Assembly (NCBI GenBank): GCA_017416465.1
Contig: JAFQCK010000089.1
Coordinates: 1 to 64,000, forward strand
DNA from: Lachnospiraceae bacterium
GTDB lineage: Bacteria > Bacillota > Clostridia > Lachnospirales > Lachnospiraceae
Length of the DNA stretch: 64,000 nucleotides
Reading direction: 5' to 3'
Shown here: positions 1-10,300 of the stretch, piece after piece
Position numbering within the stretch: the first letter of the stretch is position 1
Layout: the number at the start of each line of letters is the position of its first letter
Made by a program: the position numbers and the translations under genes
The notes under the pieces: model-generated
The model's input: only the letters and a program-made list of their open reading frames with translations
Database searches by the model: none
What the model was told of the DNA's origin: nothing

Positions 1-233
1 GAGGCGATATTAAGCTTATGGCTGTAGCCGGATTGCTGGTAGGCTGGAAGAATATTATTCTTTCTTTAGGACTTGGATGTGTGTTAGGGTCTGTTATTCA
101 TGTAGCTTTAATGAAGATACAGAATAAAGACAGAATGCTCGCATTCGGACCTTACTTATCATTGGGAATATATTTATCAATGATATGTGGGGAAGAACTA
201 ATTAGTTGGTATTTGAATATGTTTATGTATTAA
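1..233 (+). CDS. pilD: Type IV prepilin peptidase, C-terminal part (truncated by window start)
   Basis: The frame is open from base 3 and begins GDIKLMAVAG, which fits the second aspartate motif (GxGDxK) of A24-family prepilin peptidases. Two hydrophobic segments follow (about LLVGWKNIILSLGLG and LSLGIYLSMICG). In this family the enzyme cleaves and N-methylates prepilins at the membrane. Only about the last 75 residues are present, so the first catalytic Asp lies outside the window. It sits 28 bases before the PilM-like gene and upstream of four pilin-like genes, its expected substrates. The identification rests on the motif, the membrane topology and this context. Confidence 0.78.
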   Translation, partial: GDIKLMAVAGLLVGWKNIILSLGLGCVLGSVIHVALMKIQNKDRMLAFGPYLSLGIYLSMICGEELISWYLNMFMY

Positions 234-261
234 CTAAAAAACTTTTGAGGGAGGCTAAGAG

Positions 262-1857
262 ATGGCATCAAAAACACTAACCATTGAAATTGGTAATGAG
301 TTCATTAAAGTGTGTGAAATGGCAAAGCAGAAGAACACAGTAATGGTACATCATGCAGTTTCAGTACAAACACCAGCAGATTCTGTAGAAGATGGATTTG
401 TGAAAGACATCAATCAGGTATCTGAAACAATTAAAAAAGCTATGATGGAAGAGCAGATTATAGCAAACGAAGTAACTTTCGTATTGAACTCTTCAAGAGT
501 AGCTACTAAGGAAGTAATACTTCCGTTAGTGAAAAAAGAAAAAATTCAGGAATTAGTTAATATGAATGCTACAGAATATTTCCCTGTAAATATTGATGAT
601 TATGTACTTTCATATACAATACTTGAAGAAAAGAAAACAAAGGATGAACAAAAATCAAGAATTCTTGTATTTGCGGCACCGGAACCAATGGTTCAGAGCT
701 ATTTTGATTTAGCTAAGGTTCTTGGAATGAAAGTTAAAGCTGTTGATTATGCTGGTAACAGTACATTACAGCTTATTAAGACACAGATTGATGCGAAACC
801 TACATTAGTAGTTCAGCTTGGTATGGATACAACTATTGCATCAGTTATGTGTAATAACGTTCTCCAGTTACAAAGAACGATTCCATATGGTGAGTCATTA
901 CTTCTTAATCATGTTATGGAAACAAGAAATGTTAAGGCAAAAGTTGCTCTTGAACTTTTATCATCAGCACAGATTGTTAAGAATACGCTTGATGAAGATG
1001 AAGCAACAGCTTCTTTGAAGTATCTTATAAGTAACGTAAATCGAGTAATAGAATATTATTCAAGTAGAAATCAAGAACAACCTTTACAGAAAATTGTAAT
1101 TATCGGTGAAGGTGCAGATGTTTTAGGAATGGATGTGTTATTTGCGAATGAAACATCTCTTCCGGCAGAACGTTTAACTGTACTTAAGAATGTTGAGTCA
1201 TATAACAGAATTAAAATTTCGACATCATTGCTAAAACAGTATATGGCTAACGTTGGTGCTTCACTTAATCCTATACATTTGCAACCTAAGACAGGTGATA
1301 TGGTTAAGGAAACATCAAATAAACAGGACAGTATCATAATTCCTTTGGCTGTTATGTTGATAGGAGTTGTGGCAGCTGTTGGTTTAGCGGCATTTCCACT
1401 TATAAAGAATGCGACTCTTCAGAATGAAAAAGAAGATTTAGATGCTAAGATTGAGGAACTTTTACCTGTTGAGCAGATATATGCGGAAAATGCAGTTTCA
1501 AAGAATAAACTTAATGAAGTTGAAGAATTTTATGCATCTACAGCTAATAATACAGAGTGGACATTAGAACTTATTGAATTTTTGGAAAAAGAAATGCCGG
1601 CTAATACAATAATTACAGCTTTCAGTGTGACTAATGGAAATGTTTCAATGTCAATTACTCATGAGAATACACACAATAAAGAAATTGCCGGATTTATAAC
1701 AACTTTACAGAGTAATGAGCATATTACTGATTTGAAGTTTTCCGGATATACAAGTGTAGAATCAGAAAATAAGAATACATATTCTTATAATTTTGCATTT
1801 AGTATTTTGGATGTTGTTGAAGAAACAGAGGAAGTAGAAGGAGAGGAGGCTAAATAG
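262..1857 (+). CDS. pilM: PilM-PilN fusion, type IV pilus inner-membrane platform protein
   Basis: The protein has 531 residues. The first ~340 look like the actin-fold ATPase PilM (N-terminal LTIEIGNEFIKVCEMAK, followed by segments typical of the FtsA/PilM fold). One transmembrane helix follows at about residues 358-380 (IIIPLAVMLIGVVAAVGLAA), then a coiled coil and a C-terminal globular part resembling PilN. PilM is normally a separate cytoplasmic protein that binds the N-terminal tail of PilN, so here both would be covalently joined. An SD (GGGAGG) precedes the ATG. The next gene starts one base after the stop, so PilO-like protein is probably made with it as the alignment complex linking motor and pilus. 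Confidence 0.8.
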   Translation: MASKTLTIEIGNEFIKVCEMAKQKNTVMVHHAVSVQTPADSVEDGFVKDINQVSETIKKAMMEEQIIANEVTFVLNSSRVATKEVILPLVKKEKIQELVNMNATEYFPVNIDDYVLSYTILEEKKTKDEQKSRILVFAAPEPMVQSYFDLAKVLGMKVKAVDYAGNSTLQLIKTQIDAKPTLVVQLGMDTTIASVMCNNVLQLQRTIPYGESLLLNHVMETRNVKAKVALELLSSAQIVKNTLDEDEATASLKYLISNVNRVIEYYSSRNQEQPLQKIVIIGEGADVLGMDVLFANETSLPAERLTVLKNVESYNRIKISTSLLKQYMANVGASLNPIHLQPKTGDMVKETSNKQDSIIIPLAVMLIGVVAAVGLAAFPLIKNATLQNEKEDLDAKIEELLPVEQIYAENAVSKNKLNEVEEFYASTANNTEWTLELIEFLEKEMPANTIITAFSVTNGNVSMSITHENTHNKEIAGFITTLQSNEHITDLKFSGYTSVESENKNTYSYNFAFSILDVVEETEEVEGEEAK

Positions 1858-1858
1858 T

Positions 1859-2509
1859 ATGGAAAAGAATAATAAAAATATGGGTACCATTAAGGCACTT
1901 ATGGTATTGGTAGGTGTACTTGCAGTTGTAGCTTCTTATTTTCTTGTATTTACTGAATATAAAACGAAAAATGAAGAATTAAGTACAGAGATTGAAGAAT
2001 TACAGGCACGATATGATGATTTAGAGTATAAAAATAGGAATAAAGCTGAAGTAGTAAAGAACACTGAAGAAAATAATAAAAAGACTGATGAAGTTTTAGC
2101 TAAATTTGACGGTGGTTTATCATATCAGGCTGAAATTATTGATTTACAGAATTTTATAGATGATAAAAAAATTAAAGCACCTGCGCTTACACTTTCACAA
2201 ATATCCGATGTTTTTACATTTGCTGATGGAAATGTTGGAAAGTCTATGACATATAATTATGCATCAACAGGTACATATGAACAGATGAAAGATGCGCTCA
2301 AGTATTTTGATGAGTATGAAGGAAAAAGAAAAGTTCCTACAAGTATAGGATTTGTGTATAATTATGCTACACAGGAAGTAACACTTTCATTTAATGTTAC
2401 AGAATATGCGGTTGAAGGTGAAGGTAGAGAAATTAAGCCTTACAATATACCGGAATATTCAAAAGGAAATTTAAATATTTTTTATGATGAAGTAATTCGT
2501 CTTGGATAA
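1859..2509 (+). CDS. pilO: PilO-like type IV pilus assembly protein
   Basis: A 216-residue bitopic protein with an N-terminal transmembrane helix (about residues 11-31, KALMVLVGVLAVVASYFLVF), a coiled coil rich in Glu/Lys (about 32-80) and a small C-terminal alpha/beta domain. This is the PilO architecture, and its place directly after PilM-PilN supports it. In the family PilO dimerises with PilN and couples the motor to the pilus. The primary sequence is divergent, so the call depends on topology and position. A hairpin follows the stop. Confidence 0.68.
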   Translation: MEKNNKNMGTIKALMVLVGVLAVVASYFLVFTEYKTKNEELSTEIEELQARYDDLEYKNRNKAEVVKNTEENNKKTDEVLAKFDGGLSYQAEIIDLQNFIDDKKIKAPALTLSQISDVFTFADGNVGKSMTYNYASTGTYEQMKDALKYFDEYEGKRKVPTSIGFVYNYATQEVTLSFNVTEYAVEGEGREIKPYNIPEYSKGNLNIFYDEVIRLG

Positions 2510-2515
2510 GTAATA

Positions 2516-2535
2516 GCCGGCGGTTTTCCGCCGGC
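2516..2535 (+). terminator. GC-rich hairpin after pilO
   Basis: A perfect 8-bp stem (GCCGGCGG / CCGCCGGC) around a TTTT loop lies seven bases after the pilO stop. It stands out as GC-rich in AT-rich DNA. No run of T follows, so it is more likely a partial terminator, RNA processing site or 3'-end stabiliser separating platform genes from pilin genes than a full stop. Confidence 0.5.
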
Positions 2536-2581
2536 AATAAATTAAATTTAGAGAAAATTTGTGTGAAGGGAGAAAACATAA

Positions 2582-3634
2582 ATGCAAAAAAATATGAAAA
2601 TTAATAAAGATAATAGAGGATTTTCTTTGTTAGAGCTGATTGTTACAGTGGTGATTTTAGCTATTGTTACTGCTCCCTTTTTAAGTAGTTTTGTAACAGC
2701 TTCTAATACAAATGTAAAATCAAAAAGGATTCAGGAAGCTAATGAATTAAGTCAATATGTTATCGAACAATGCAAGGCGATGAGTCTTGATAAAATAGAA
2801 AATGAATATAGTGCTACAAAGGACGCCAACTATAAGATAGATAGTGGAAGTTCTGTTTATGACAAAGTGTCAACAAAATATACTTGGACAATAGATAATA
2901 CTGAATTACCTTCGGGATATTCAGATAATTATTCAGCTGATGTAGAGATTGTTCCTATAAAAGCAATTATTAATTCAAATGAAGCTATACCGGAAATTGA
3001 TGATGTGAATAAAAAGGGTTGTACGGTTTTGAAAGAAAAAATCAATAAATTTGATGCTTCATATAGTAGTTTAGTAGGAGGATCGAAGAAGTTAGCAATT
3101 GAAATATCTTATGATTCAACTATAGGTGTAACAAAGCCATATTCAGTTAAGTATCAGTTGGATTACATGGATTTCGGGAATGTTGTACAAGGTACACATA
3201 CAGAAACTTTTTCATATACAAATATACCATCAGTGTATTTATTGTATGCACCAATGAGTGTGAATGATAGAATTGAGGTTGTAAACAATATACCGAATGA
3301 TAAATTTAGTTCAGGAGAGAAAGTTAATGTTTATATTATGAAGCAGAAATGTTTTATAGGAGACTTAGACATAAATAAGATATCCTTTAGCGAATTGTCA
3401 AGTTCATATACTTTAAATTCACTAATTTATGGTAGTGATTCTGCAAAGTTAAATAATACAATAATATATACTAATATTAAAGATACTACAGGTTTATATA
3501 ATGATAAAGGTGATACTGTAAATGATACAATAAAAACTATTAAGATTGATACATTATATGATATTGATGTAACGATTAAATATTCGGGTAAAGAAGTTTC
3601 AAAGTTTAGAGCAACAAAAATTGAAATGAAATAG
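2582..3634 (+). CDS. Type IV prepilin-like protein (350 aa)
   Basis: Begins with a short basic leader and the prepilin motif RG|FSLLE (cleavage after Gly13, Glu at +5), followed by a hydrophobic helix (about residues 17-40). The mature domain is large (over 300 residues), Ser/Thr/Asn-rich and without recognisable enzyme motifs, which suggests a minor or adhesive pilin rather than the main subunit. It should be processed by the prepilin peptidase upstream. The stop TAG overlaps the SD (AGGAGGTG) of the next gene, implying coupling. Confidence 0.8.
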   Translation: MQKNMKINKDNRGFSLLELIVTVVILAIVTAPFLSSFVTASNTNVKSKRIQEANELSQYVIEQCKAMSLDKIENEYSATKDANYKIDSGSSVYDKVSTKYTWTIDNTELPSGYSDNYSADVEIVPIKAIINSNEAIPEIDDVNKKGCTVLKEKINKFDASYSSLVGGSKKLAIEISYDSTIGVTKPYSVKYQLDYMDFGNVVQGTHTETFSYTNIPSVYLLYAPMSVNDRIEVVNNIPNDKFSSGEKVNVYIMKQKCFIGDLDINKISFSELSSSYTLNSLIYGSDSAKLNNTIIYTNIKDTTGLYNDKGDTVNDTIKTIKIDTLYDIDVTIKYSGKEVSKFRATKIEMK

Positions 3635-3650
3635 GAGGTGCTGGAAAATA

Positions 3651-6116
3651 ATGATAAAAAGACTAAATAATAAAGGTAATACATTAGGAATAGTGTTGAT
3701 AGGTATTTTTATTTTATCAATTCTTGGCACTTTGATTTTAGGAATAACATCAACGAATTATAATATGAAATTGAATGATAAGAAATCTGAAATGGTATTT
3801 TATTATTCAGAAAAAGCAGCAGATTTGTTATATACTGAAATAGGGAATGAAGTAATGGAATGTGTGAAAAATTCATATTCTGATGTATTGGAAAATGCTG
3901 TTGTTGGTACAGGTTCAACATATACATATTTGACTAAAGCAGAAGCTACAGAGTTATTTAACAAGCAATTTCTTGATGGTAAAAGTAATCCAAGTAGTGG
4001 AGTTTTAGAATTTGAAGGCGTAAGAACTTTATATCCTGATGATAGTACTAAACTTGATGATGTACTTACAAGATTTGAAGGATACATATCTTCTGTTGCA
4101 TCCGGTTATACATTTGAAGTTAATGAACTTACTGGTACAAATGCTACTAAGATAGAATATGTAAATAAACTAGATGCATCTGGAGCAGTGACAGCAGATA
4201 TTGATAAAATTAAGATTAGTAATGTATGTATAGAATGCAAAGCTAACAGTACAGGTAACTATGTTAATATTGTTACAGACTTTTTAGTAAAAGTGCCGAA
4301 TATTGAAATAGATTTTTCGGATACAAAAACATCTTTATCTGCAGAAAATTTATATTCTTATGCAATTATTGCGCAGGGTAAAGGTGTAGGCGAAATTTCT
4401 AATACTAATCCTAATTCAGCAGTTTTACGTGTAGATGCCGGAAAAGAAGCTTCAATTGATGGCAATGTTTATGTTGGTGCAGATGATAGTTCGAATATAA
4501 CATCTGTGTTGGTTGAAGCTAATGCAAAGTTGAATTGTAAGGCACAGGTACTATATTCAGAAGGGAGATTTGTTGTCAGAGAAGGTAGTGCTAATTTGAA
4601 TTCTAAAACTGGTTTGGGAGAAGAATTCAATGAGAATACTTTACAATTTTTCGCGAATAACATTTCAACAGAGAAAGCGGTAACTGCTTCAGTTGCTGGA
4701 AATTCAATGTTAGATGTAAATGGAAATATAATTGTTAAAGACGATTTAGAGCTAAATGCAGATAATTCTACTGTTACACTAAAGGGAAATTATTTTGGAT
4801 ATGGATTCAGAGGTAATGTGGTAACAGATGCTACGGGGACTTCATATAATGAATATAATACAGGGACTACAGTTTTTGATATATCACAAGTTGGAACACC
4901 TGCAACTACTTATGAGCATTTGCAAAGTAGTGCTATTATAGTAAATGCTAATAATTCTAAGCTTGATTTAACAGGCTTGAAAAATCTTTTAGTTGCTGGT
5001 CGAGCATATATTGATCTTGATGAAAGTAGTGGCATAGATACATCATATATGACTGGTGAGTCTATATCTGTTAAGGGTAATCAGATTGCTTATCAGGCAG
5101 ATGAAAGCATACTTAATGGTCTTAAGAGTGGAATGTCTTATACAGAGTTACAGACAATGATGGGTTCTGATAGAAGTAAATATTATACTGACCTTGGTTT
5201 GGATCCTAATAAAGTGATTGCTAAAAAGGTTGGTAGTGAGGTGTATTTTTATACAAAACCTGAGAGTACAATAAAGCAGACAGAGTATTATGAAAATGTG
5301 ATTGCTAATAATACTGATTTACGAAATAATACTGTAGATAAACTTACGGATATGGGACTTGAATTATTAATACCTAGTGTAGCTACATCTAATATATATA
5401 CTGTGGGAAATTATTTTGGATTTAATAAAACTGAATATACGATGCTTCCGGATACCTTTATGAAAGTTATAGATTCAACTACAGAAGGACAGTTAGGTTT
5501 TTGTAATTTATTAAAAGATATTGATAATAGAAAGAGTTACTTAATTCCAACATTAAATAATGTGGATTCAGAAGGTGAAAAATTCTTAGGAAAGAATTTA
5601 TGTGATGAGCCGACAACGTCTAGTACAGGAACACCTTATCAGTATTATTTGTCACCGGATTTTATAGGTCAAACAGTAGCTTACAATGCAAATACGGATG
5701 TTACATCGGATGCTTCAATTGTTAATAAGCTTACAGCTGCGTCGATTGATACTATAGGCAAGAATATAGGATATGTAGTAGATAATACAGATAATCCTAC
5801 ACCTTTAGAAATTAGTTCTACAAACATAAGATATGATATGGGTGTTATCATTACAAACAGACCGGTAGTTGTGAAAAAAGATTTTATGGGATTGATTATA
5901 ACTGAAGATAAGATAACTGTTGAAGAAAATGCAACTATTACAGCAAATTATGATTTGACAAAGATTATTTTTACATCTACTCCTGAAATCAATGCGATAT
6001 TAAATGCTGGTTTAGGAAGTATGGTTGATGAAGATGTACCTGTGGTTGAGGTTGCTACTGGTTTAAGTTATGAGGATTTAGTTGAAAAATCAAATTGGAG
6101 AAAAAATGTATACTAG
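3651..6116 (+). CDS. Large pilin-like protein without Glu5 (PilX/GspK-type, candidate tip subunit)
   Basis: An 821-residue protein with an N-terminus like a prepilin (LNNKG|NTLG, then a hydrophobic helix from about residue 12 to 33) but with Ile instead of Glu at mature position 5 and no FSL. In type II secretion the pseudopilin GspK likewise lacks Glu5, is the largest, and caps the tip. The same role is inferred here. The middle part (about 240-420) has short beta-strand-like repeats reminiscent of a beta-helix. It lies between canonical prepilin genes and its 3' end is close to the next start, so it belongs to the pilus operon. Function beyond that is unknown. Confidence 0.65.
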   Translation: MIKRLNNKGNTLGIVLIGIFILSILGTLILGITSTNYNMKLNDKKSEMVFYYSEKAADLLYTEIGNEVMECVKNSYSDVLENAVVGTGSTYTYLTKAEATELFNKQFLDGKSNPSSGVLEFEGVRTLYPDDSTKLDDVLTRFEGYISSVASGYTFEVNELTGTNATKIEYVNKLDASGAVTADIDKIKISNVCIECKANSTGNYVNIVTDFLVKVPNIEIDFSDTKTSLSAENLYSYAIIAQGKGVGEISNTNPNSAVLRVDAGKEASIDGNVYVGADDSSNITSVLVEANAKLNCKAQVLYSEGRFVVREGSANLNSKTGLGEEFNENTLQFFANNISTEKAVTASVAGNSMLDVNGNIIVKDDLELNADNSTVTLKGNYFGYGFRGNVVTDATGTSYNEYNTGTTVFDISQVGTPATTYEHLQSSAIIVNANNSKLDLTGLKNLLVAGRAYIDLDESSGIDTSYMTGESISVKGNQIAYQADESILNGLKSGMSYTELQTMMGSDRSKYYTDLGLDPNKVIAKKVGSEVYFYTKPESTIKQTEYYENVIANNTDLRNNTVDKLTDMGLELLIPSVATSNIYTVGNYFGFNKTEYTMLPDTFMKVIDSTTEGQLGFCNLLKDIDNRKSYLIPTLNNVDSEGEKFLGKNLCDEPTTSSTGTPYQYYLSPDFIGQTVAYNANTDVTSDASIVNKLTAASIDTIGKNIGYVVDNTDNPTPLEISSTNIRYDMGVIITNRPVVVKKDFMGLIITEDKITVEENATITANYDLTKIIFTSTPEINAILNAGLGSMVDEDVPVVEVATGLSYEDLVEKSNWRKNVY

Positions 6117-6138
6117 TAAAGAAGGAGAGGGTCTTATA

Positions 6139-6648
6139 GTGAATAAATTATATAATAACAAAGGTTTTTCGTTAGTTGAAATTATAGTTACAATCGCCTT
6201 AATGGCGATTGTAACAGGTGCTACAATGTCTATATATTCATGGATTAGGACCCAAAGGATAGAAAACCTTACTGAAAACGTTAGTGACTCTTTGAATGAA
6301 GTTAGAACATCTTGTATGTCTAAAGATGGAAACTTCTTTTTGGAAATAAAAAAAGATGGTGAAAAATATAGAGCGAAAATATATAAAGATTTGGTTTTGT
6401 ATAAAGAGTATGATTTAGGAAAAGTAGGTTCTATTAAGGTGTATGATAATTCAGGAAATGAATTTACAATATCAAGTGCCAAATGGGTAAGACTGAGATA
6501 TGATAAGTCAAGTGGTGGAATTGAATATTTCAGAGTATGTGATACTAGTGGGCATGTAGATGGTAATTGCAAAATTGTATTACAATATGATAATATGCAA
6601 AGAGTAATCGAGATTTCTAAACTGACAGGTAAACATTTTATTGAATAG
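6139..6648 (+). CDS. Type IV prepilin-like protein (169 aa)
   Basis: The GTG at 6139 is preferred because AAGGAGAGG lies eight bases upstream and it gives the short leader MNKLYNNKG| followed by FSLVE (Glu at +5). An ATG at 6082 in the same frame would overlap the previous gene and give an overlong leader. The hydrophobic helix is VEIIVTIALMAIVTGATMS and a small globular domain follows with two cysteines close to the C-terminus (VCDTSG and GNCK). Size and position suggest a minor pilin (GspH-like). The helix coding region contains a perfect 12-bp inverted repeat. Confidence 0.78.
   Translation: MNKLYNNKGFSLVEIIVTIALMAIVTGATMSIYSWIRTQRIENLTENVSDSLNEVRTSCMSKDGNFFLEIKKDGEKYRAKIYKDLVLYKEYDLGKVGSIKVYDNSGNEFTISSAKWVRLRYDKSSGGIEYFRVCDTSGHVDGNCKIVLQYDNMQRVIEISKLTGKHFIE
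6187..6215 (+). repeat. Perfect 12-bp inverted repeat inside a pilin gene
   Basis: GTTACAATCGCC and its exact reverse complement GGCGATTGTAAC flank a 5-base spacer (TTAAT). It encodes the quasi-palindromic peptide VTIALMAIVT in the hydrophobic helix of the prepilin. An RNA stem of this strength so close to the start could slow translation or act as a processing signal, or it may be a chance result of the symmetrical peptide. Confidence 0.6.
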
Positions 6649-6679
6649 TAATAAAAAATAAGAAAGGAAGGAATATAAA

Positions 6680-7297
6680 ATGAAAAGAATAAAAAAACTT
6701 AATAATAAAGGTTTTTCTCTTATTGAGTTGTTAATATGTTTAGCTATTTCTTCATTTGTTATTTTGGCTGCATATTCATTAGTTTTGGTTGGAACTAGAA
6801 GTTACGATAATAATAATAGAGCTGCAAAACTACAGAAGGAAGTTAGTTTTACAACTAATATATTGGGAGAGTCTATTAGAAATGGTAAATGTGAAAATTC
6901 ATACATAATTTATTATCACTCGAGAAATGATATAGAGATACATACCGGTGAAAGAGTAATTTGCTATGATTCCTCAGAAAAATCTCTTTTCATTTATGAG
7001 GAAGCATCAGGCACAGATTATTGGCCTGCAACACCAAGCAAACAAAATTTGGTTTCAAAGTATGTAGAGTCTTTTGATGCAAGTTTCTTATCAAAGAATG
7101 ATAAGAGTGAAGTTGCTCTTACAACTTTAACTGATCCGCAAACTATAAAAGCGACTGAAGCTGTGATTGAATCTGTTTCGGCTGATCCTGCAATTCCTAA
7201 TACTTTGTCAGGAACTGATATAATAGGATTTGAAATGACATTTAAAATTGATGATACAGCAGATACAACAGAGATTATGTATCAGATTAGAAATTAA
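6680..7297 (+). CDS. Type IV prepilin-like protein (205 aa, PilW/GspJ-like)
   Basis: Leader MKRIKKLNNKG| followed by FSLIE (Glu at +5) and a hydrophobic helix (LLICLAISSFVILAAYSLVL) is a textbook type III prepilin signal. The mature domain has about 190 residues and no further motif. A GspJ/PilW-type minor pilin is suggested by size and by following a GspH-like gene. SD AAGGAAGGAA precedes the ATG. The next gene begins 24 bases downstream after AAAGGAGGAA. Confidence 0.76.
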   Translation: MKRIKKLNNKGFSLIELLICLAISSFVILAAYSLVLVGTRSYDNNNRAAKLQKEVSFTTNILGESIRNGKCENSYIIYYHSRNDIEIHTGERVICYDSSEKSLFIYEEASGTDYWPATPSKQNLVSKYVESFDASFLSKNDKSEVALTTLTDPQTIKATEAVIESVSADPAIPNTLSGTDIIGFEMTFKIDDTADTTEIMYQIRN

Positions 7298-7321
7298 TAA
7301 AGGAAAAGGAGGAATAGTGCT

Positions 7322-10300
7322 ATGGCAATTAAAAACTATGTTATCAAGAACAAGAGAAAATCAACTTGTATTTTTGTTATGTTAATGTTTTTATTAACAT
7401 CGATTTTTGTTGTAATTCATACTAGAAATACTAATGCCGGTGTTTATGTGAAAGATGAAGACGGAAAATATAAACAGATATTTGAAATTAATGTTCTTGA
7501 AATCGTAGCACAAAATGGTCAGCAGGTATTGGGATATACAGTAAAAGGTCAGGAACCTATTACTATTGAAAAGATTGAAAGCTATGATGGACCGGCTAAT
7601 CTTTCAACGGAAGATTTTAGAAATGCAACCGGTTATGATGTAATCAGAAATACTTCTAGTGGTAAATATGAAGTTAAGCAATCACTTCTTAATACAAGTT
7701 TTAATGATAATATTTTGGGTGAGTCAATGTCTGATGGAGAAATTATTGTTAAAGCGATACCGGCTAGTGAATTAACAACTACAGATATTCATTGGGCTGA
7801 TTTGATTTACATTAATTCTAATGATAGTCACAGTAATTTACTTTATTATTATGATCAGGTAATGTGTGATGGTGCTATGGGTATTGAAGAAGGAGATATA
7901 GGAGCATCATATAATGAAACATACTTTACACCTGAATTAAAGAAGGAAATTGCTGTAAAAGCTATTTCTAGTTCTGCCGGAATAGATAATGCGGGTGAAT
8001 ATGCTACGGAACAGATGTTTTTATATTTTAATTCTTCAAGCTATATAGATAGTTATTATGAATTTTATATAGAAAAACTTGAACAAGCGGAATATGAAAG
8101 TTTAATAGCAGAGACATTTGACGAGACTTGTACTAAAGTAGAAAACTTTATTGTTGAATCTAATAAAAATATTGAAAATGAATCGTATAATACACTTTAT
8201 ACAATCTCAAGAAAAACTGATGAATATACGGAACAAGATAAAGAAAATATTAGAGAATCATTAAAAACCGAAATTTATGGCAGATATTATGATGATGCTA
8301 TTGATGAGTATACTTTAATATTGAAGGAATATCCAAAGGGAATATTAAAAGCTCAGATTAGAGAAATGATGTCAAGAGTTGGTGGTACAAAGACTTTAGA
8401 AGCTTTAAACAGTTTGTTGTTATACAAGAATATGGTTAATGACAATGTTTCTAATGGAAATATTAATGATGAAATATTAGGGACTGATGAATATGGATTA
8501 ACAGAATCTGATTATGAAGTATTAGTTTCTAATTTCTTAATGATTAATATTGATAATGTAAAAGAAGAGTTAGTTAACGATTATATTGTCGGATTATTAA
8601 GTCCTGATTTTGAATATACTGTAGCAAATGCTGAAGTGATTAAGACTTTAATAAATGATATTAATGAAAGTAAGATTTCATCAATATTAGAAGAAGTATA
8701 TTCATGTATTAGTAATGAAGATAATGCACTTTTATTTGCAGAAGATGCAGAAAAGAAATTGTCTGTATTGGATGCAAACGGATATAATCCTTATGATTGC
8801 CAGGAATATGTTGATAATATAACAACTATTGAAGATGCTGATGAAGATGGAAAGATTTCGATAGAAGAATTTGAAACATATGTGAGCAGATTTGTTAATA
8901 CAAGTAAAAATGCAACATATTCAGCAGATATTAAGTGGAAAATTGCAGAAACATTATATTCTGCTGTTGGTGCGGAAGAAGTTGCTCTTATGTACAATGC
9001 AAACTTAATTAATAATAAGGAACTTCTTGGAGATTATACTAAAGATTTATCTTTGGCAGAAGATTCATTTAATAATAAGAATAATATGTATAAGATGCTG
9101 TTAGTATTAAGACAGTTAAGATACGATTACTATAAGGCTAATATTCAGTCTAAAATTGATTCAAATGGATTTTATTATAAAGATGGATACAATTCGGAAA
9201 CAAACACATTCATTGGAGAAGGTGTAGATAGTTGGAATATGTATACATTTCTTGAAGGTACAGAAAGCGATTTTAATAATCGTGATAAATATCGTGAACC
9301 TAATGTTGTGGGTTCTACTTTCAGTAAAAATGGTAATGAAGGTCTTGCAGGATGTTATGTTCAGAATAGAGTGTATTCATATATGGGCGATCAGTTTTTT
9401 GGTGGAGAAGCATTTGTGTCCTATGCCGATAGTGAGTCGGCGAATTTTAAATCAAAGAATACTGCCGGAACTAATTTTGCGTTAACAGCTGATAATGTCT
9501 TAGACAATCCGAATCTTTTTGTAGGAAAAACTAAGGGTGATATAATAAGATATATTTTAGAAGTATCATTGTTACAATTGGATTCGCCTTTAAGAGTTTT
9601 GGAAATTCAGCCGACGGCTTCAGTTTCTGCTTTAAGTGATTCTGATGACTCAGGTTTATACGATGAATTTACAGCTACAATTAAAACATGTTATAATAAT
9701 TGGTATTTGTATGCAGATAATAATAATACAAGTATTACTGCAAGTAGTAGTAAGAAGAGTACATGGCATTTTAAAAAGAATTCGGATGGAACTTATATAA
9801 TCTACCATAATGATACAGGTAAGGCTATAGACATTAGTGGCGCAAGCACTGCTAATGGTTCTGATGTATTGATATGGAATTATCATGGCAATAATAATCA
9901 GAGGTGGAAAATAGTTAAAAAAGGTAGTGGATATAGTTTTATTTCAGCATTATCTGATTCTTGTGCATTAGACCAAGACCTTAATAATCTAAGTAATATG
10001 CAGATTTACACTACAAGTAACAATGTAGCACAACAGTTTGTTTTTGAAGATGTAAATGTAATAAGTTCAAGTGGTGAAGGTAAACAACGATTATTAGAAT
10101 ATATTGGAATTGATATAGCAAGGGCAGATTTGGTTCAAGTTACAACAATGAGTGTTAAGGAATTTAATACTAGAAATGAAGATTTAATAAGTAATTATGA
10201 TTTGATTTATTTTGGTATTGATTCTGGATATCAGGTTGTTAATGATTATGGTGGTGTGATAAGAACTAAATATAATGATGAAGAAATGACAGGACTTGTG

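Noticed and set aside
6090-6572. A 160-codon minus-strand open frame opposite the prepilin gene
   Set aside because: The + strand encodes an unmistakable prepilin; the minus frame has no family features.
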